Shown piece by piece: positions 1 to 11,989 of a stretch of 64,000 nucleotides of DNA (position 1 is the first letter of the stretch; every line of letters starts with the position of its first letter). The position numbers and the translations under genes were made by a program. The stretch is taken from the NCBI GenBank assembly GCA_963970005.1, contig CAXAMN010022873.1, forward strand, positions 186,001 through 250,000, read 5' to 3'. The notes under the pieces are model-generated. The model was not told the origin of the DNA. It made no database searches and worked only from the letters and a program-made list of their open reading frames with translations. The DNA comes from Durusdinium trenchii (Eukaryota > Sar > Dinophyceae > Suessiales > Symbiodiniaceae).

Positions 1-106
1 TGCCTGTTGTGCCATCATCAAGCATCTCCAGGCCATCCAAGCCCATGGCCATCAACGCTGGATCAGCAAATCGAACTTAAGGTACATGTAGATACCGTAG
101 CCTATG

Positions 107-493
107 TTACGTGTACCTTTTTCCTTTTCTTCTACACTTCAGGCATCTAAGATCACTGTTCACATCTCCGAAATGAACGTCAGTGAGTGTAAAAGCACCC
201 TTCAACTCTAGTGCACCCCCATGGAGGAGCATATTGTCAAATGGAGCCCCCAGACTGCGATAGTCCATGAGACTTATACTGTACAGTGTTGTAAAGCAAA
301 CCCTTCCTTCAGCAAGGAAGTCTGAAACACAAAGCCAGTCAACTGCTAACCTAAACAACTGTCTCGTGGAGGTGGCTGGGTTCTTGAAACCTTCTCTCTG
401 AAAATCGCCAGTAAGCAAAGCAAACATCATATGTGTTTGTGTCTCTGGGGCTATTTGGAAACTAGAATTAGCTTGGGGGTAGCAACCAAACAC
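107..493 (-). CDS. hypothetical 128-residue ORF, possibly an exon fragment
   Basis: An uninterrupted minus-strand reading frame of 128 codons with ordinary amino-acid composition (for example the stretch APFDNMLLHGGALELKGAF). I do not recognise the family. Its N-terminal codons overlap the first unit of the neighbouring minisatellite, so the upstream boundary may be an artefact and the true coding part may begin inside the frame. It could equally be a piece of one of the decayed repetitive gene families seen further along. No signal peptide or membrane segment is evident. Confidence 0.25.
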   Translation of the reverse strand: MFGCYPQANSSFQIAPETQTHMMFALLTGDFQREGFKNPATSTRQLFRLAVDWLCVSDFLAEGRVCFTTLYSISLMDYRSLGAPFDNMLLHGGALELKGAFTLTDVHFGDVNSDLRCLKCRRKGKRYT

Positions 494-880
494 TGTAAAT
501 GTTTTTGTCAGAGTCCTGGTAAAAACCCGGTATCACATGTGAGAGTAGAATTAGCTTGGGGGTAGCAACCAAACACAGTAGATGTTTTTGTCAGAGTCCT
601 GGTAAAAACCCGGTATCACATGTGAGCTAGAAATAGCATGGTTAGCTGCAAACACGATGGATTTGTGGCTCAGGACCTGGTAACAGAACCAGAAAGAAAT
701 AGAATGCGAGTAGCAGCAAANNNNNNNNNNCAGCAAAACACAATGGATTTGAGGCACAAGACCTGGTAAGTGAACCAGACATAGCATGCGATTAGCGCCA
801 AAACACAATGGACTTGAGGCACAAGACCTGGTAAGGCAACCAAAAATAGCATGCGATTAGCAGCAAAACACAATAGATGT
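463..880. repeat. minisatellite, 60-80 bp unit, interrupted by assembly gap
   Basis: About six imperfect tandem units. Each contains an AGCARCAAAACACA-like start, a CAAGACCTGGTAA or GAGTCCTGGTAA core and an ATAGCATGCGATTAG-like end. The two left-hand units are longer and nearly identical to each other (TTTTTGTCAGAGTCCTGG); the right-hand units are shorter. The run of Ns sits inside the array, so the true copy number is unknown and probably higher. Confidence 0.75.
721..730. other. assembly gap (10 N)
   Basis: Ten consecutive N placed inside the tandem repeat. Frames running across it are not trustworthy. Confidence 0.99.
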
Positions 881-1013
881 CTCCTTTCAAATGTTGGCCT
901 TGGAAGTCAGGCAACTCCAGAAAGTCATAACATTCCAGAAATCCTTAACAAATGGACCTTTGAAGTCCAAAGGTCATGACGCTGGAAACATGTTTAACAT
1001 ACGCATGTCTAGG

Positions 1014-2388
1014 CTAGGTGCTCCTGGCCTTACTACTAGGAGCAAGAAGCTACTATATAGGAACAAAGGGGATTGCTACTGAGAATTCTCGATCCCTCAG
1101 GTTGCACTTGGGGTACTCAGTGGCCCTGCTGGCGGTTGCTGGGCAGTCTCCTCAGCGTATCCGTAAGGTACGCATCATGGTGATGCATGCTGGGACATGT
1201 GCTGATCCAGACTCAGGCCAATAATGAAGATTCATTTTGGCTTGATCTCCAGGCTCTATTCAAATGTTTTTTTCGGTTGCAGGGCACTGCCCCTCCCACG
1301 TAGATTCTTGATGCATTTTGTATTTTCTTGATGGAGCGCAGGAACGAGTTGGCGCAAGAGTGGAGGAGCAACCAACACTACGTAGCATGCGCCTCATGTG
1401 AAATCAAGGTTCATGCGTCTAGCGGCCAAATTTGAACTGCAAGGCAAACAACACCAGTAAGGGCGACAATGTTTATGTCGAGGAGCTGTCGGATGACGAG
1501 CGTCCCGTCTGCACATTGTCGTATAGCATTTTTGCAAGCGCCGATAAGTGAGAGCGAGTCCATGCGTGAGGTTCAATGAGATTTTCGACCGTGGAGAGTT
1601 CATTTATGACAAGAACAGGCGCAGCGCCCAGTCGGATCATAAAAACCAATGCAGCGTTTGCGCGCCGGAGCCGCGTGGTTTGTGAGACATATTGGCGTGG
1701 TTTGGCGTGCAGGAATCCCTTTGACCACGGTTTTGCGCGGAATTGCTTGAACTTCTGGTGCAAGCCCCGCTGGCCCGCTGTGCCTCGCCAAGCTTCGTGT
1801 TGCAACGGTCCCTATTTCCTTTGATGCTCTCAGTTTTTTTTTTTGATCGAGGATTCAAAGGGAAACTTCTGAGCTTCCTCATGGCTCCAGTTTCACCCGC
1901 TGAAGCCTAAAGAGTTCAGCGCGTGTCAATGACATTCTGCACTGCGCATACCATAAAGGCAAAAAAACGAGCCGGCTGTGCGCGCAGGGTTTGTCAATCA
2001 TGCAGCGGCCCGTTCTTCTGATCAAAAGCACGCGCGCAGAGCGACAAGCTGTTTTGTGTATGGACGTAGGTGCATTTCGCAAGCGCAGTCAGCCTGAAGG
2101 ACCCTAGAGCAACTCGAGTCGTATCCTATACTTGAGCATTTGACGAAAATCCTAATATACATGTACTTTAGTAACGGGCTGCCCGTACTGGTATTGAAAC
2201 GAGGCAAGCCCTGCAGAACCGATTTGGGCTACCCTATCAGAGAGTGAGCCCAAAACATTGAAACATAGAGAATCGATATGTGGCCAACAACAAATACTTT
2301 TGGCACTGATGACAGACAAGAAGTCTTGTCATTTTTTGGTCTACCGCTCATATTCTGGAAGCTTGTCATCGACGCACGCTACTATGAT
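1014..2388. repeat. segmental duplication, copy 1
   Basis: This block recurs at 28504-30652 with only scattered substitutions and small indels. Homology starts at CTAGGTGCTCCTGGCC and stops abruptly after CTACTATGAT. The sequence resembles decayed coding DNA: short open stretches such as EELSDDERPVCTLSYSIF are present in both copies but interrupted by stops. I see no intact gene. This copy is uninterrupted at ACCCTAGAG (2101-2109), the point where the second copy carries a 765-bp insertion, so it shows the empty-site state. Confidence 0.9.
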
Positions 2389-2699
2389 CTTTTTTTAAAC
2401 GCCATAACTATCCCACCTATCAAGGCGGCAAGTCGTAGGCACTGACCTACTTCCAGAAACTATGCATACAACCAACCTAACCGGCACACTCACTGTCCCC
2501 ACCATTGACTGCGATCAAATAAGCAAATGCATGAAGTGTGAAGGTGAGGTGATTTCACACTGAGATGCACATTGGGGTTCACATTGAGGATATTCACACT
2601 GAGAGGATTCTTGCGACTGCTTTCTGAATATAAATTTTTGAAAGTGTGGTTGATATTGCTTTGCTTGTGCAATAATTAGTTCTCTCATATTGCGATTTT

Positions 2700-3374
2700 A
2701 CTTGTTGAAATGTTGTCTTGGCTGAGCTTGGTTATTGATACACCTAATATCCCATGCCGCATGCCTTTTTCATGTTGTTAGTCCAGCAGAGTCTTGGTCT
2801 ACCCACCCTGCGGTTTGTCGTTTCTCTTGGCATTGCTGATGTTGTGGAGAAAGTAACTTGGTGTTGAGGGTGTTGCCTTTCTCTTCTGAGCACGTGTCCG
2901 AGTAATTTGAGTTTCTTCTCTTCAAGTTTCTCTGTCATGGGTTTTACTTTCCTGAATGGCCCTGCAGTTGGCGCATTGAGCGTTTCGTTGGCTTCGTTGG
3001 CTGTGCTGTAAACCAACTCATTGGTATTTTCACGTTGGACGTAGGTAGTTCGCAAATTAAGGATTTTTCCAAGTCCTTTGAGCTGGAATGTGTTGAGAAG
3101 CTGCGCCGCCCCCTGCGTGGGTTCTAAAGTTTCCAAACCAGGCATCGTATACTAACAGCTTCCATTTTTGCTGCAGCGAGTGTTGAGCAAAAAATGTCCA
3201 ATTTTTTGAGGACTGCCATAGTTGCCGAGATGCGCTTCCTAATCTCATGTTTTGATCGATTTTCTTGGTCACATGTATGCCGAGGTAAGAGATATCTTCG
3301 GACGTCTGCGTTCGCTGTCCATTGGAGAAGAAGATGTTACCATTTGAGTTGTATGAAATAAAGGCGCATTTGTC
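2700..3374 (-). mobile_element. LINE retrotransposon, C-terminal part of ORF2 (decayed)
   Basis: Read on the minus strand, this is the region after the reverse transcriptase catalytic motif of a non-LTR retrotransposon. It runs DKCAFISYNSNGNIFFSNG, then YLGIHVTKK, LNTFQLKGLGKILNLRTTYV and the hallmark tail LLGHVLRRE...GRPRLCW. These are standard landmarks of LINE ORF2 thumb and C-terminal regions. A frameshift near 3140 separates two frames. The element continues at 4506-7089 after a foreign insertion. It is not functional. Confidence 0.8.
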
Positions 3375-3385
3375 TTGATTAAGCT

Positions 3386-4494
3386 AATGGGCTTAAAACC
3401 GCGCGTGTAGTGAAACTGATTTTTCATTCAGTCCTTTGGGGGGGCAAGAACACACACACAAACGCTCGCATTGGAATATGTAAGATGGGACACGGGGGGG
3501 TTAGGGGGAGGGGGGTTGGGCGGGGGGCTAGTGAATGTTCATGTTGTGTGCATTTTTTTAAAGAAGCCGCACACGCGCACGCTGTGGAAGAGGGGGTGGG
3601 GGTGAGGGGTAGGTTCCCCAAAGTGGCAGTATGCCGCCGTGAAGTACACTGGACCTGATCGAAAACACCAAGTAAGACCCTCTCTCACGTTCAAGTGTGC
3701 GAGCGACGACGAGCGCACTTTTCTATGGCGCGGAGTGCAGGTATTGGGCTTGAGCCAAATGAATTAAGCGGCAGCTGACTGAAGAGAATGCATGTACAAG
3801 TAACTACGGACAAAAGGCGCTACGCACGATTAGCGTAGACACGCCTAGGGGAACCTAGGACCCTACAAAACACCGGGGGGGGTGGGTAGGGGCTAAAGAC
3901 GTTGCATGTTCAGCGCATCGTAGTGCGTACGAAGATAAAGCCAGACACACACACAGACAGGTCGGTAGGCACAGGTGGTCGGGGTGTGTCAGTTCTTTTT
4001 TTTTAGACGTCGACACATGGAAACTTGGCTTGGTGGTTACCGACTGCTTGTTTATTCCGAAGTTTTTTCGTTCGGGGGATTGTCAGATGCTTGAGGTCAG
4101 GAAGGAGAGCTGCTCATCCACACCGGTGCCATTGATGGTATGTGGCGTTTGTGTAAGGAGTCGGTCCCAAACATCATGAAGTTCGTTCGACAATGGCGCT
4201 GGCACCAGAATAAAGACGATCTTCTGACGAAGCTGGGTCAGAAGTTGTCCCACAGACTGTGATGACGATGCTGGAGGATGAAACAGCGCACTTTTATTGG
4301 CGCGAAACCACAGTCTCGTAGCATTTCGATGTCAAAATCGCAACGATTTTTGAGTTGTTTTCATGTACTACATGCTGCAACAAACCTGTCGCATCAATGC
4401 AAAACACAGTCACACACCGGACATTCGTCATCGTTGACCACGTGAAGACTTGACAAATGTCTTCAACCGCACGTGCGGAAACGAGCCCGGCGGG
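3386..4494 (+). mobile_element. 1.1-kb DNA-transposon-like insertion inside the LINE
   Basis: The insertion separates the YADD block of the LINE from its thumb block. It is flanked by an 11-bp direct repeat, TTGATTAAGCT, at 3375-3385 and 4495-4505. Removing the insert and one repeat restores the LINE codons FKLNQ-DKCAFISY. The ends carry a possible short imperfect inverted repeat (GGGCTTAAAACCGC against GGGCTCGTTTCCGC), set three bases apart from the ends, so I treat it as tentative. The left part is G-rich and low complexity; the right part holds a transposase remnant. Confidence 0.65.
4098..4262 (+). pseudogene. transposase C-terminal remnant (IS1595/Merlin-like)
   Basis: A plus-strand frame ending in TGA reads IDGMWRLCKESVPNIMKF, then QWRWHQNKDDLLTKL. 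The pattern of a small-residue/glutamate-or-aspartate-G-x-W followed by a basic helix and a QWRW motif resembles the C-terminal end of IS1595/ISXO2-type DDE transposases. An in-frame stop lies just upstream and the rest of the catalytic domain is missing. Its place inside a target-site-flanked insertion supports a transposon origin. Assignment is by motif resemblance only. Confidence 0.45.
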
Positions 4495-4505
4495 TTGATT
4501 AAGCT

Positions 4506-5283
4506 TGAAGATAATTAGGTTCTGCTTCCACTAAATGTAAGTACTTGGTTGCAAGCCCACTTTTGTTTTCAATAATGTATCATCTGCATAAAGCAGTTCA
4601 TTGAAATTGATACCTTGGAAGGTCTTCGGATTTCTTGGATCGTTGAAACCACTTTTTACATCTTGAAACATGCAGTGCGTTGTAAGGATGAAAAGATATG
4701 GGTTCAAAGGACATCCTTGCCGCATTCCCGTTCTTTGTTTTAGCCATGGACTGAAGGGGGTTTTGACAGCAACTCTGAACTCAGGGTTTCATAGAGTGAT
4801 TTAATTGCAGAATATTGCAGATATGATATTATCTGGTATATTCAATCTAGATAAAATGATGCAAACATTTTTTCATGGTCAAGTTTATCAAACGCCCTTT
4901 CCCAATCTAAAAAGATGAACCACAGGGGGTCGTTACCCTGCTCGGCGAAATCAGCGAGTCTTCTGACACAGAATATTGGTTCTACTGTGGGCCTAATTCT
5001 TCTGAAACCGAATTGTGTGTTGCCCAAGTGTCCGTCAATAATGTCAAAAAACTGTTTTTCTGAGAATGTAGGCAACCATTTTGTAACTTGTGTTCAGTAA
5101 TGAGATAGGACGACAATTTTCGGGATTATGTGGATCTCCCTTTTTGTAAATGCTTGCTATCTGTGCTCGGGTAAAATCATCCGGAACATATGTGTGTCGC
5201 CAAAAATCATTGAAACATGCGGTCAGGCTTTGAATATTGCCGTGGTCTAGACATTTGAACAGTTCTGTGATTGATACACCCAT
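4506..5283 (-). pseudogene. LINE reverse transcriptase domain (decayed)
   Basis: The minus strand carries successive blocks of a non-LTR reverse transcriptase, in order: IYKKGDPHNPENCRPISLLN, an FGFRR block with a preceding HLGNTQ, FLDWERAFDKLDHEKM (the first catalytic aspartate region), RQGCPLNPYLF, and FNELLYADDTLL with the catalytic DD pair. The blocks sit in different frames, with shifts near 5060 and between 4840 and 4730, and a stop follows shortly after YADD. The domain order is normal, but the copy cannot encode an active enzyme. It is cut off on the 3' side by the insertion at 3386-4494. Confidence 0.85.
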
Positions 5284-5335
5284 CTGGTCCTGGCGCCTTA
5301 TTTGTTTTCAATTTGTCGATTGCACTTTCTACTTC

Positions 5336-7089
5336 TCAGTAGTGTATCAAGAGTATCATACGGTAAACCATTACTAATGAGTTTAGGTCGATTTTCCAGT
5401 GCTGGTGGATGTGCAATTGGACTCCAATTTTGCTATACAGGTAATCTGCCATGGCGCTAGCTTTATTTTCAATGGGATTACGATTGCCATGCATGTCCTT
5501 CATGCTGTAGAAATTAGGGGTGAACGTTTTCCTTTCCATGTTTATATGCTGCCAACATTTTTGTGTGTCCGGTAAATCTTCAAGGCATTGAATTTTAACT
5601 TGGCGTTTGTTTTTGCGCTCCTGTCTTGCAATGTCTCTGTTGTGTCTGGTTTCATCCGCCACATTGCCATGATTTCTCGCGTTCTGGCGTTCTTCGATTA
5701 AGTTCCACGTAGAGGCTGTTAGGTACTCTCGCTTTTGTTCCTTACGCTTCTTGCTGAATGTTGTCCGCGCTGCCGCCTTCATAGTTCCGATGAGAATGGA
5801 ACAGTTGTTGTGGCGTCTCTCAATGTCTTGGATGAGGTGGAAACGGATCAAAGTATTGTAAGCATCTAATTGTTCAGCGGAGGGCTTGTGGTACCTTTCA
5901 ACCGTGACTGTTGTTGCTGTACGTTGGGATTTTAATTTGACACGACTAGTGGCAGTAACTATTGCGTGATCGCTATTAACGCAATGCTTGGTCTGGACTC
6001 TACATCTACAACTGCATTTTAATACTCAAACGGGGCCAGGATAAAGTCAAGTTGGGCAAACCTGTCTGTCGTCCACGGCGCTTGGAATCCTTCAGTCCGT
6101 GTTTCTTTGTATGTGCAAGTTCAATCAGGAGATTTGTTGAATCGAGGCAAAAAGCTACGAGGTTTTGTCGATTTTCTTTTTGGTCTTCCGGCAGTATCGG
6201 CGCATGTTGGCTGCGTAGGCCCCACACATGTATCCCCATGATCCTGTCTTCTACACCAGCTATACGGCGCAGTCTTGCGTTCGCATCATCGAGAATAAAC
6301 GGATTTTGTCGGGCGTCAGTTCGCACTATTTCCTCAAGTTTGTTCCATGCATGTTTTTCTAAGGACGTCCGCTGTGTGGAGCAATTGGTTAATGAGTCTG
6401 ACATCTGGCCCGCAACAGCGGAGTTTGATTTCAATCAATCTACTGTCATGCGGCGCACAGTCCTTAATAGAATCAGCAAGCCTGGGTCCAATGACAAATC
6501 CTACTCCATGTTCTATGATCCTTTGTGGATCTCTCGGTCTGCGTGAGTGCTGAAAAAACATATGCATTTACCACCGTGTTGCATTTTCACTTCTTCGGAG
6601 CTGTTCACTTTCGTGTCTTGCATTGTAATCCTGCATTCTGATCAGTTCTCTTTTCCCTGTCAAGCTGCAGTTCAGTGTTGCAATTTGCAATTTTTCACCG
6701 TATGGCAGGCGGCGTATGTTTGTGGGCGCTGGGCCATTGTGGCCGGGTAAACTGTGGGTGACGTGCTTTGAGTAATGGTTTGAGTTTGTTTTCCGACGTT
6801 TTCTGTTCTGCTTTGTCCTCCTCTCGGTCCGTCTGTGTTCTACCAGCTCTCTGTGAGCTTCCCAGGCGGACAGTACGTGCCCGTGCTTTTTTCGAGCGTG
6901 CTTCAATAACGCTGTTCTTGCTTTTCTGCGTTGTTCTGAAATGTCATGTCTGTGACTAGCTGTTCTTAAAAGATTGCGAAACGAGTGAAGAGACCAAGAA
7001 TGCCGTAACAGTTCCACCGCTGGCATGCTGGCCATGGCAATTGCATTCACAGGAAGCTTTGTGAAGCCTAAGAGCGAACAAAGTTTCAA
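5336..7089 (-). pseudogene. LINE N-terminal region: basic leader, endonuclease-like domain, linker (decayed)
   Basis: Upstream of the reverse transcriptase, the minus strand shows a strongly basic leader (ERRTKQNRKRRKTNSN at about 6.8 kb). Apurinic-endonuclease-like blocks follow, including GVGFVIGPRLADSI near 6.5 kb and FILDDANARLRRIAGVEDR...GIHVWG at 6.2 kb. The latter matches the GDFNAR...G.HG block of LINE endonucleases. A lysine/arginine-rich linker at 5336-5851 leads into the reverse transcriptase. Several frame changes and stops show decay. Together with the 3' pieces this gives one LINE of about 3.3 kb once the insertion is discounted. Confidence 0.7.
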
Positions 7090-8940
7090 TCAGCTCTAGC
7101 TACAAAGCTACTAGTGTTTCCCATCACTTTGCCCTGCCTGTGTACAGAGGGCGCTGAAAATACAACTGGAGGCTGCCCCATGGCTAGCGTGCAAGAGTGG
7201 ATTGGTCGATTGGTTGTTGCAGTGAGCACAATGTCCTGACCCAAGGCTTCTCCGAAGCTGCTTTTGCTCGAGTGTGTCGGCAATCGTGGAGTACGCAGAC
7301 TACTTGGGGCAATGCAGTCTGTCAGGTTGGACTTCTTTTTCAGTCTTGAATGAACCGTGCGCACGCATGCATCAGTGCTCCGAATTTCTGGTGACAGGGC
7401 AAAACTGAAACATGAACGTCTTGATTTTCCGAAAACACATTTGCTTGTGCTTGGAGGGCGGGGCCTTCCCCTGTCGGAAGCCTCTTGGCATCAAGTCGTA
7501 TCAGTCGGTTTGCACCCTTTGTTGAAGCCGCTCTATTTCAGGAGTATCAGTCCTGAAATCGGCTATCTAGTCTATTTACTTCGTTTTCAAGACGCCCACC
7601 CCTGAAAACATATGTGAGAATAGTCCGTGACTCAGAAAAAGCACATTTCTGGCAAATCTGGAGAGCCTTTGTTTGGAAAGGCCAAAGGTTCCAAGGAAAG
7701 GCCCAGGAAGGAATACATCAAAGTTGCAGAAGGCCCAGTGGCCGATAGCAAGAACAAAACAAGCAAAAGAGGCGACAAACATTTCAACATGTAAGATGGA
7801 GAGTTTCGAAAAAAAGCAATCTATGACGATATCATGGAATGAAGAGGTTTGGGGTTGGAGACATACAATCTTTTGGTATAGGTTCAGGTAGGATGAAACA
7901 TGATGCACTCAGGATGCCCTACATAACCGGAATCCAATGCAGAATCTTACCATTCATTTCTTTTTTTCTCGCCAGTGGGCTTTGACCTGTGTCTCTGTCT
8001 TTTTTGCCCAATGCTGGGCCGAGCGACCGCTTAGCTCAGCGAACTTTGGCGCCCGTGTTTTGTTCTTTTCATTAGCCTTTAGTGATAATATTGAATTATA
8101 TGTTGTTAGTTCCTTTCACTCTGCTTTCTCCCCTTGAAGTGCGTGATTCACTCTGACTCGTCGGACTTAGACCGTCTCCGCGCTTTTTTGTTCATTGGGG
8201 TTTGTGCTTTGGCAGTGAGGATGTAGGCGCAGGGCTTCAACAATGCGAGCTCTGAGGCCTCAACTACTGGAGCCTCCAAACTAAAGAAACAACAGAGACA
8301 CACCGCAGGCAAACAGCAGACTCAGAGAGGGGGACAATAGTTCCTTCTTTGTTTTTCTTTGCTTTCTTGTATTTTCTTGCTTATTCCACTGCGTCGTGTC
8401 ATACATTTGTCATACTTTTTCAGTCTCTGGAAGAGCTGAATAGTTTCTGCACACACACACACAGGACGGGAAGCAATGCAATACAATTTGTGTTCCAGGT
8501 GGTGGTCTGTGAAGTAGTCTGATGCCAAACGAAAACAAACCGCTTGGAGAGCATGCAAAAATCAATGGCCAAAGTTGGCCCAATGGAAGGTGTGTCACCT
8601 TCTTGCCCTCGAATTGGCTGATCTGTTTTTTCGGAAGGCCGCCACAGGGCCAACCTGATTGTTGCCAACCCACAGCAAAGATAGTCAAGAACACGTCACA
8701 TAAGGACTCTTTTGTTGGATTGGATCGGCGGCTCGGCCCAAGTTATCCCAATTCTAGATAGAAAATGAGTTTTTGTTGGATTTCGCACTGTCGCAATGAC
8801 ATCGTGGGTTGATGCCAAAGAAACAGTGCAGCATTCGAACCAATGCAGCAGAACTGGGAATATGTTCTGAAACAACCCGATGGGCAACACACACTCACAG
8901 AGCGACTCAGCAGACTTTGCATTCAACTAATTGCTCTCCA
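7090..8940. other. no supportable gene
   Basis: Unassigned sequence. A lysine-rich plus-strand stretch near 7.67-7.80 kb (PRKEYIKVAEGPVADSKNK) could be a relic exon, but no splice-consistent model forms around it. A short CA run lies near 8.45 kb. I see no RNA gene or clear repeat. Confidence 0.5.
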
Positions 8941-8956
8941 CACAGCCTAAGGTATC

Positions 8957-11740
8957 ATGGAACCAACTCTGCCTACTGATTGCCTACACTTCCGTCAGAG
9001 TGTCGTGGAAGAAGCGGCAATGTCTCTTGTTGGTGGGGAAGGCGTTTCTGTGATTTCCCAAAGGCACCTTGTTGAAATGCTCGGCAGATTACGTGAGCAG
9101 GGCCAAGAGGGCTCTGTTGCCGCACAGCAAAGCGACGACCAATCCAATTATTTTTGGAAACAACTGGACCGCAATTCAGGCTCGGGAGTAATATTGAGAG
9201 CAGGTCATCAGAGACACACTATTTGATTGACGTTATCCCGTGGGTATTTCAGCGAGGAATGGTCTTTGATCAGGAACCTTCTGAACACTGCCCAACTGAA
9301 TGCAGATGCAACAATGGCAGATCGTGCGAGCGCACATTCCCCTCGTTGCGTCACGCACCTCCACTGCTTCTCTTTCAGATGGTTCCATAGTGGAAAGATT
9401 CAAGGTTGGTATGCCTTTCTCGGAATCTGGTGTTTCAGGCCATTCGGGTCGGAAGCAGCGCCTAGTGGTCGGGGACTAAAGACAGACAGTGATGATTCAG
9501 CCTCTACTTCGACGATGTCCAAGAAAGTTTTTTTGGGCCTTCTCCAACAGAAAAGCAATGATTTGAACCAATGTCAGTGTAAAAACAAAGTCTTGCGGCA
9601 AACAATCCGTAGACAACGGGAAAAATTAAGCTGCTTGAAGGGATTGAGGGTGGGTACCAATTCATTGCTATCTCTCCAGTTGGTGACCGACCTGATTCAG
9701 TTGGCAAGACCGGCGCTTGGCTAACAGCAGCCGGATGCATCAATCTAGCAGCCACTTGGCGCAGAACCATTGCCAGCATTTTGTGCGATGAGCTTGGCCG
9801 GGTCATCCTTGAAGATGTGTCGGGCCGGTCTGTAAGCCGCTCGGAAGCAAAAAGCTGGGGTTGCGTATTTGGCCAGTAGCAGACTGTTTTTTTGAACCAA
9901 CGCAGCATGATGTCTATGTGCAAGAGGAAGTCGCCGAGGGTACTGAGGATACTCGCAGCATATGTTTCTACTGTTACAGACAGGATGCTACTCACGCAAA
10001 GCGAAAAAGGTTTGTCCTGGAGCTGAATGTGCCTATACTAGGTTCTGATGACTAAAGATTTATGGCGTCTTATGGTTTGGGAGTAGCCGGCGGGTACTCC
10101 TTACTCCTGAGTGCGCTACCATCGCAAGAAAACAAAGGAAACAATCATGCCCGGAACATGAGCTAGGACTTGGCAACAAAGCCACAAGCGCACCGCAGCA
10201 AAAACATGTACGCAATGAAAGCGCCAGCAATGGAAAACACCGTGAGTAGAAACTTGTGGACTTCTCCTTCTGCTTTGATCTCTGGTGCTTCCAACGCCGT
10301 TTTGGCTGCAAAGGCCAACGGGTGGAGCCAAAGTGGCTGGTGCATGTGTTTGGTGTGACCTAACACCCACCCACCATCCACAACTCCTAACTCATGCTTC
10401 TGCGACAGTGACAACCCAGCGGGTATCCCCTCATGGTCGGAAGCAAGCAGGATCAAGCGCCTGTCAGACACACTGACTATCACGAACGAAACTGGTGCAG
10501 GAACATATGCTTTCACAATGAAGGCCTTGGCTAGCCTGGGCTGTCCTACGGGGAGAAAATAATCCGGATTTGGAATTCCACGACGCAAAGCTAGACCAGT
10601 GCCATGCTGTATTGTTTTGTGTTCAACGTTCAACTTAATCTATTAACCTTATCGTTGTATTGGACTTTACGTTTAGGGGGTTGGGGTTCTGATTCCAAGT
10701 CTTTGCATTATTGAATTTGAGTTTCCCTGGTCCAGAAGCCAGAAGGAAATTATGACTGATGTAGTGCATCTTTATAACATCGTATTTAGAACATATATAG
10801 TATACATGTCATTGCGCGTAAGCTTATCTTGTGGTGTTTGTGCTTGTGTGCGTTGTATGCCATTACCACTGCGCTGCCCAGGAACCCACAGCTCTTGACT
10901 TATTCGGTTCACGCCTTTCTTTGCACCACTGACGGAGGCTCCAACGACATGAAATTGCTTGCCGGAAGTATGTCGCAACCCTATCTGCAGACGTTCCGAA
11001 CCTCCTTTTCTTTGATGTCACATGCATGGAGCACAGGCAACACTTAATTGTCGCGAATGGGCTGCAGCTGGTTGACCGACTTCTGGGGTCATTTGTGAAT
11101 AGTTCGTGGAAGCACTACAGCAGCTTGGCCACCTTTACGAACGTGGTTTGCTCTGTGGCCCAAAAAGCTGTTTGATGGGTGGCGCACCCACTTCAGAAGT
11201 GAGTCAGCGATGGAATCAGTTCGGAAATTATTTCCAAGATGTTGCAGCGCAAGATGGGGTTCTGTTGATGGGACGGAACAGCGTATCTGGCTGGCAGGAT
11301 GTGGCAGGCTATTGGCGGTGCTTTTGGATATTCTGAAAGTGCAATCAAAAAGCACTTCTTCAAACAAGGCAGCCGTGGCTCGTGCCAAGGTGACAAGTGG
11401 AAAAGCGGTCAAGGCGAACGACGCTCCTGCAGACTTGAATCCTGATAGCCTTGCGGTAGAGGCAATCAAAGAGTATCAAATCAAGTTGTCGAAGTGGCGT
11501 GAGCATACAATGAAGGTCCTTCGAGATGATTTGTTTTCAGCTGTTATCAGAGTCATGAATTGTACAAGAAGTCCACTGGGACACTTGTCAAGTTTTTTGA
11601 AAAACTGCATCCTGAAGACGTTTCTGCAAATGGCATGCATTTGGCCCAGCTTCCCACTGGGAAAGGTGTCGAGATCTTCGAGGAGTTTGAGCAAATTCTA
11701 GGCGATCACTTGATCGGCTAACAGATGTCTTCTGTTCCGT
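8957..11740 (+). pseudogene. decayed member of a large repetitive protein family, N-terminal half
   Basis: Plus-strand open stretches in successive frames read like one long protein broken by frameshifts. They are an N-terminal part (8957-9226), then KNKVLRQTIRRQREKL (9.6 kb), then GRVILEDVSGRSVSRSEA (9.8 kb), then RIKRLSDTLTITNETGAG (10.45 kb), then SARWGSVDGTEQRI (11.26 kb), followed by EYQIKLSKWREHTMKVLRDD. I recognise this pattern (coiled basic segment, then a W-R-W-G-S block, then a KWR helix) as a high-copy, poorly characterised family in Symbiodiniaceae that looks transposase-like (RNase H-fold or hAT-like by impression only). Stops and shifts near 9.64, 9.86, 10.1 and 11.09 kb rule out an intact gene. 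Confidence 0.45.
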
Positions 11741-11989
11741 TCCGCTTTTTCCAATCAATCTAAAACCTACTCTAACAGTTAGATTTGTTTTCTTCAATTC
11801 TTCATGGCTTATGAAAACAAAGACACACACTGGCTGCGTTGACGCAACCGTGCAACTTTATATATATATACATACATACTTGAGATTTGAAATTAGAGAC
11901 ACACCCTCACCCCACGCTCGACGCCGTAACCTTCAAAGGTGATGCAGAGAAGTGGCGAACACTCTGCGCGCAGATCGCGCATTTTTGTT

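Noticed and set aside
10163-10633. 156-codon minus-strand ORF with a hydrophobic end
   Set aside because: Lies opposite the repetitive-family relic, whose plus-strand blocks are more protein-like; probably a mirror frame.
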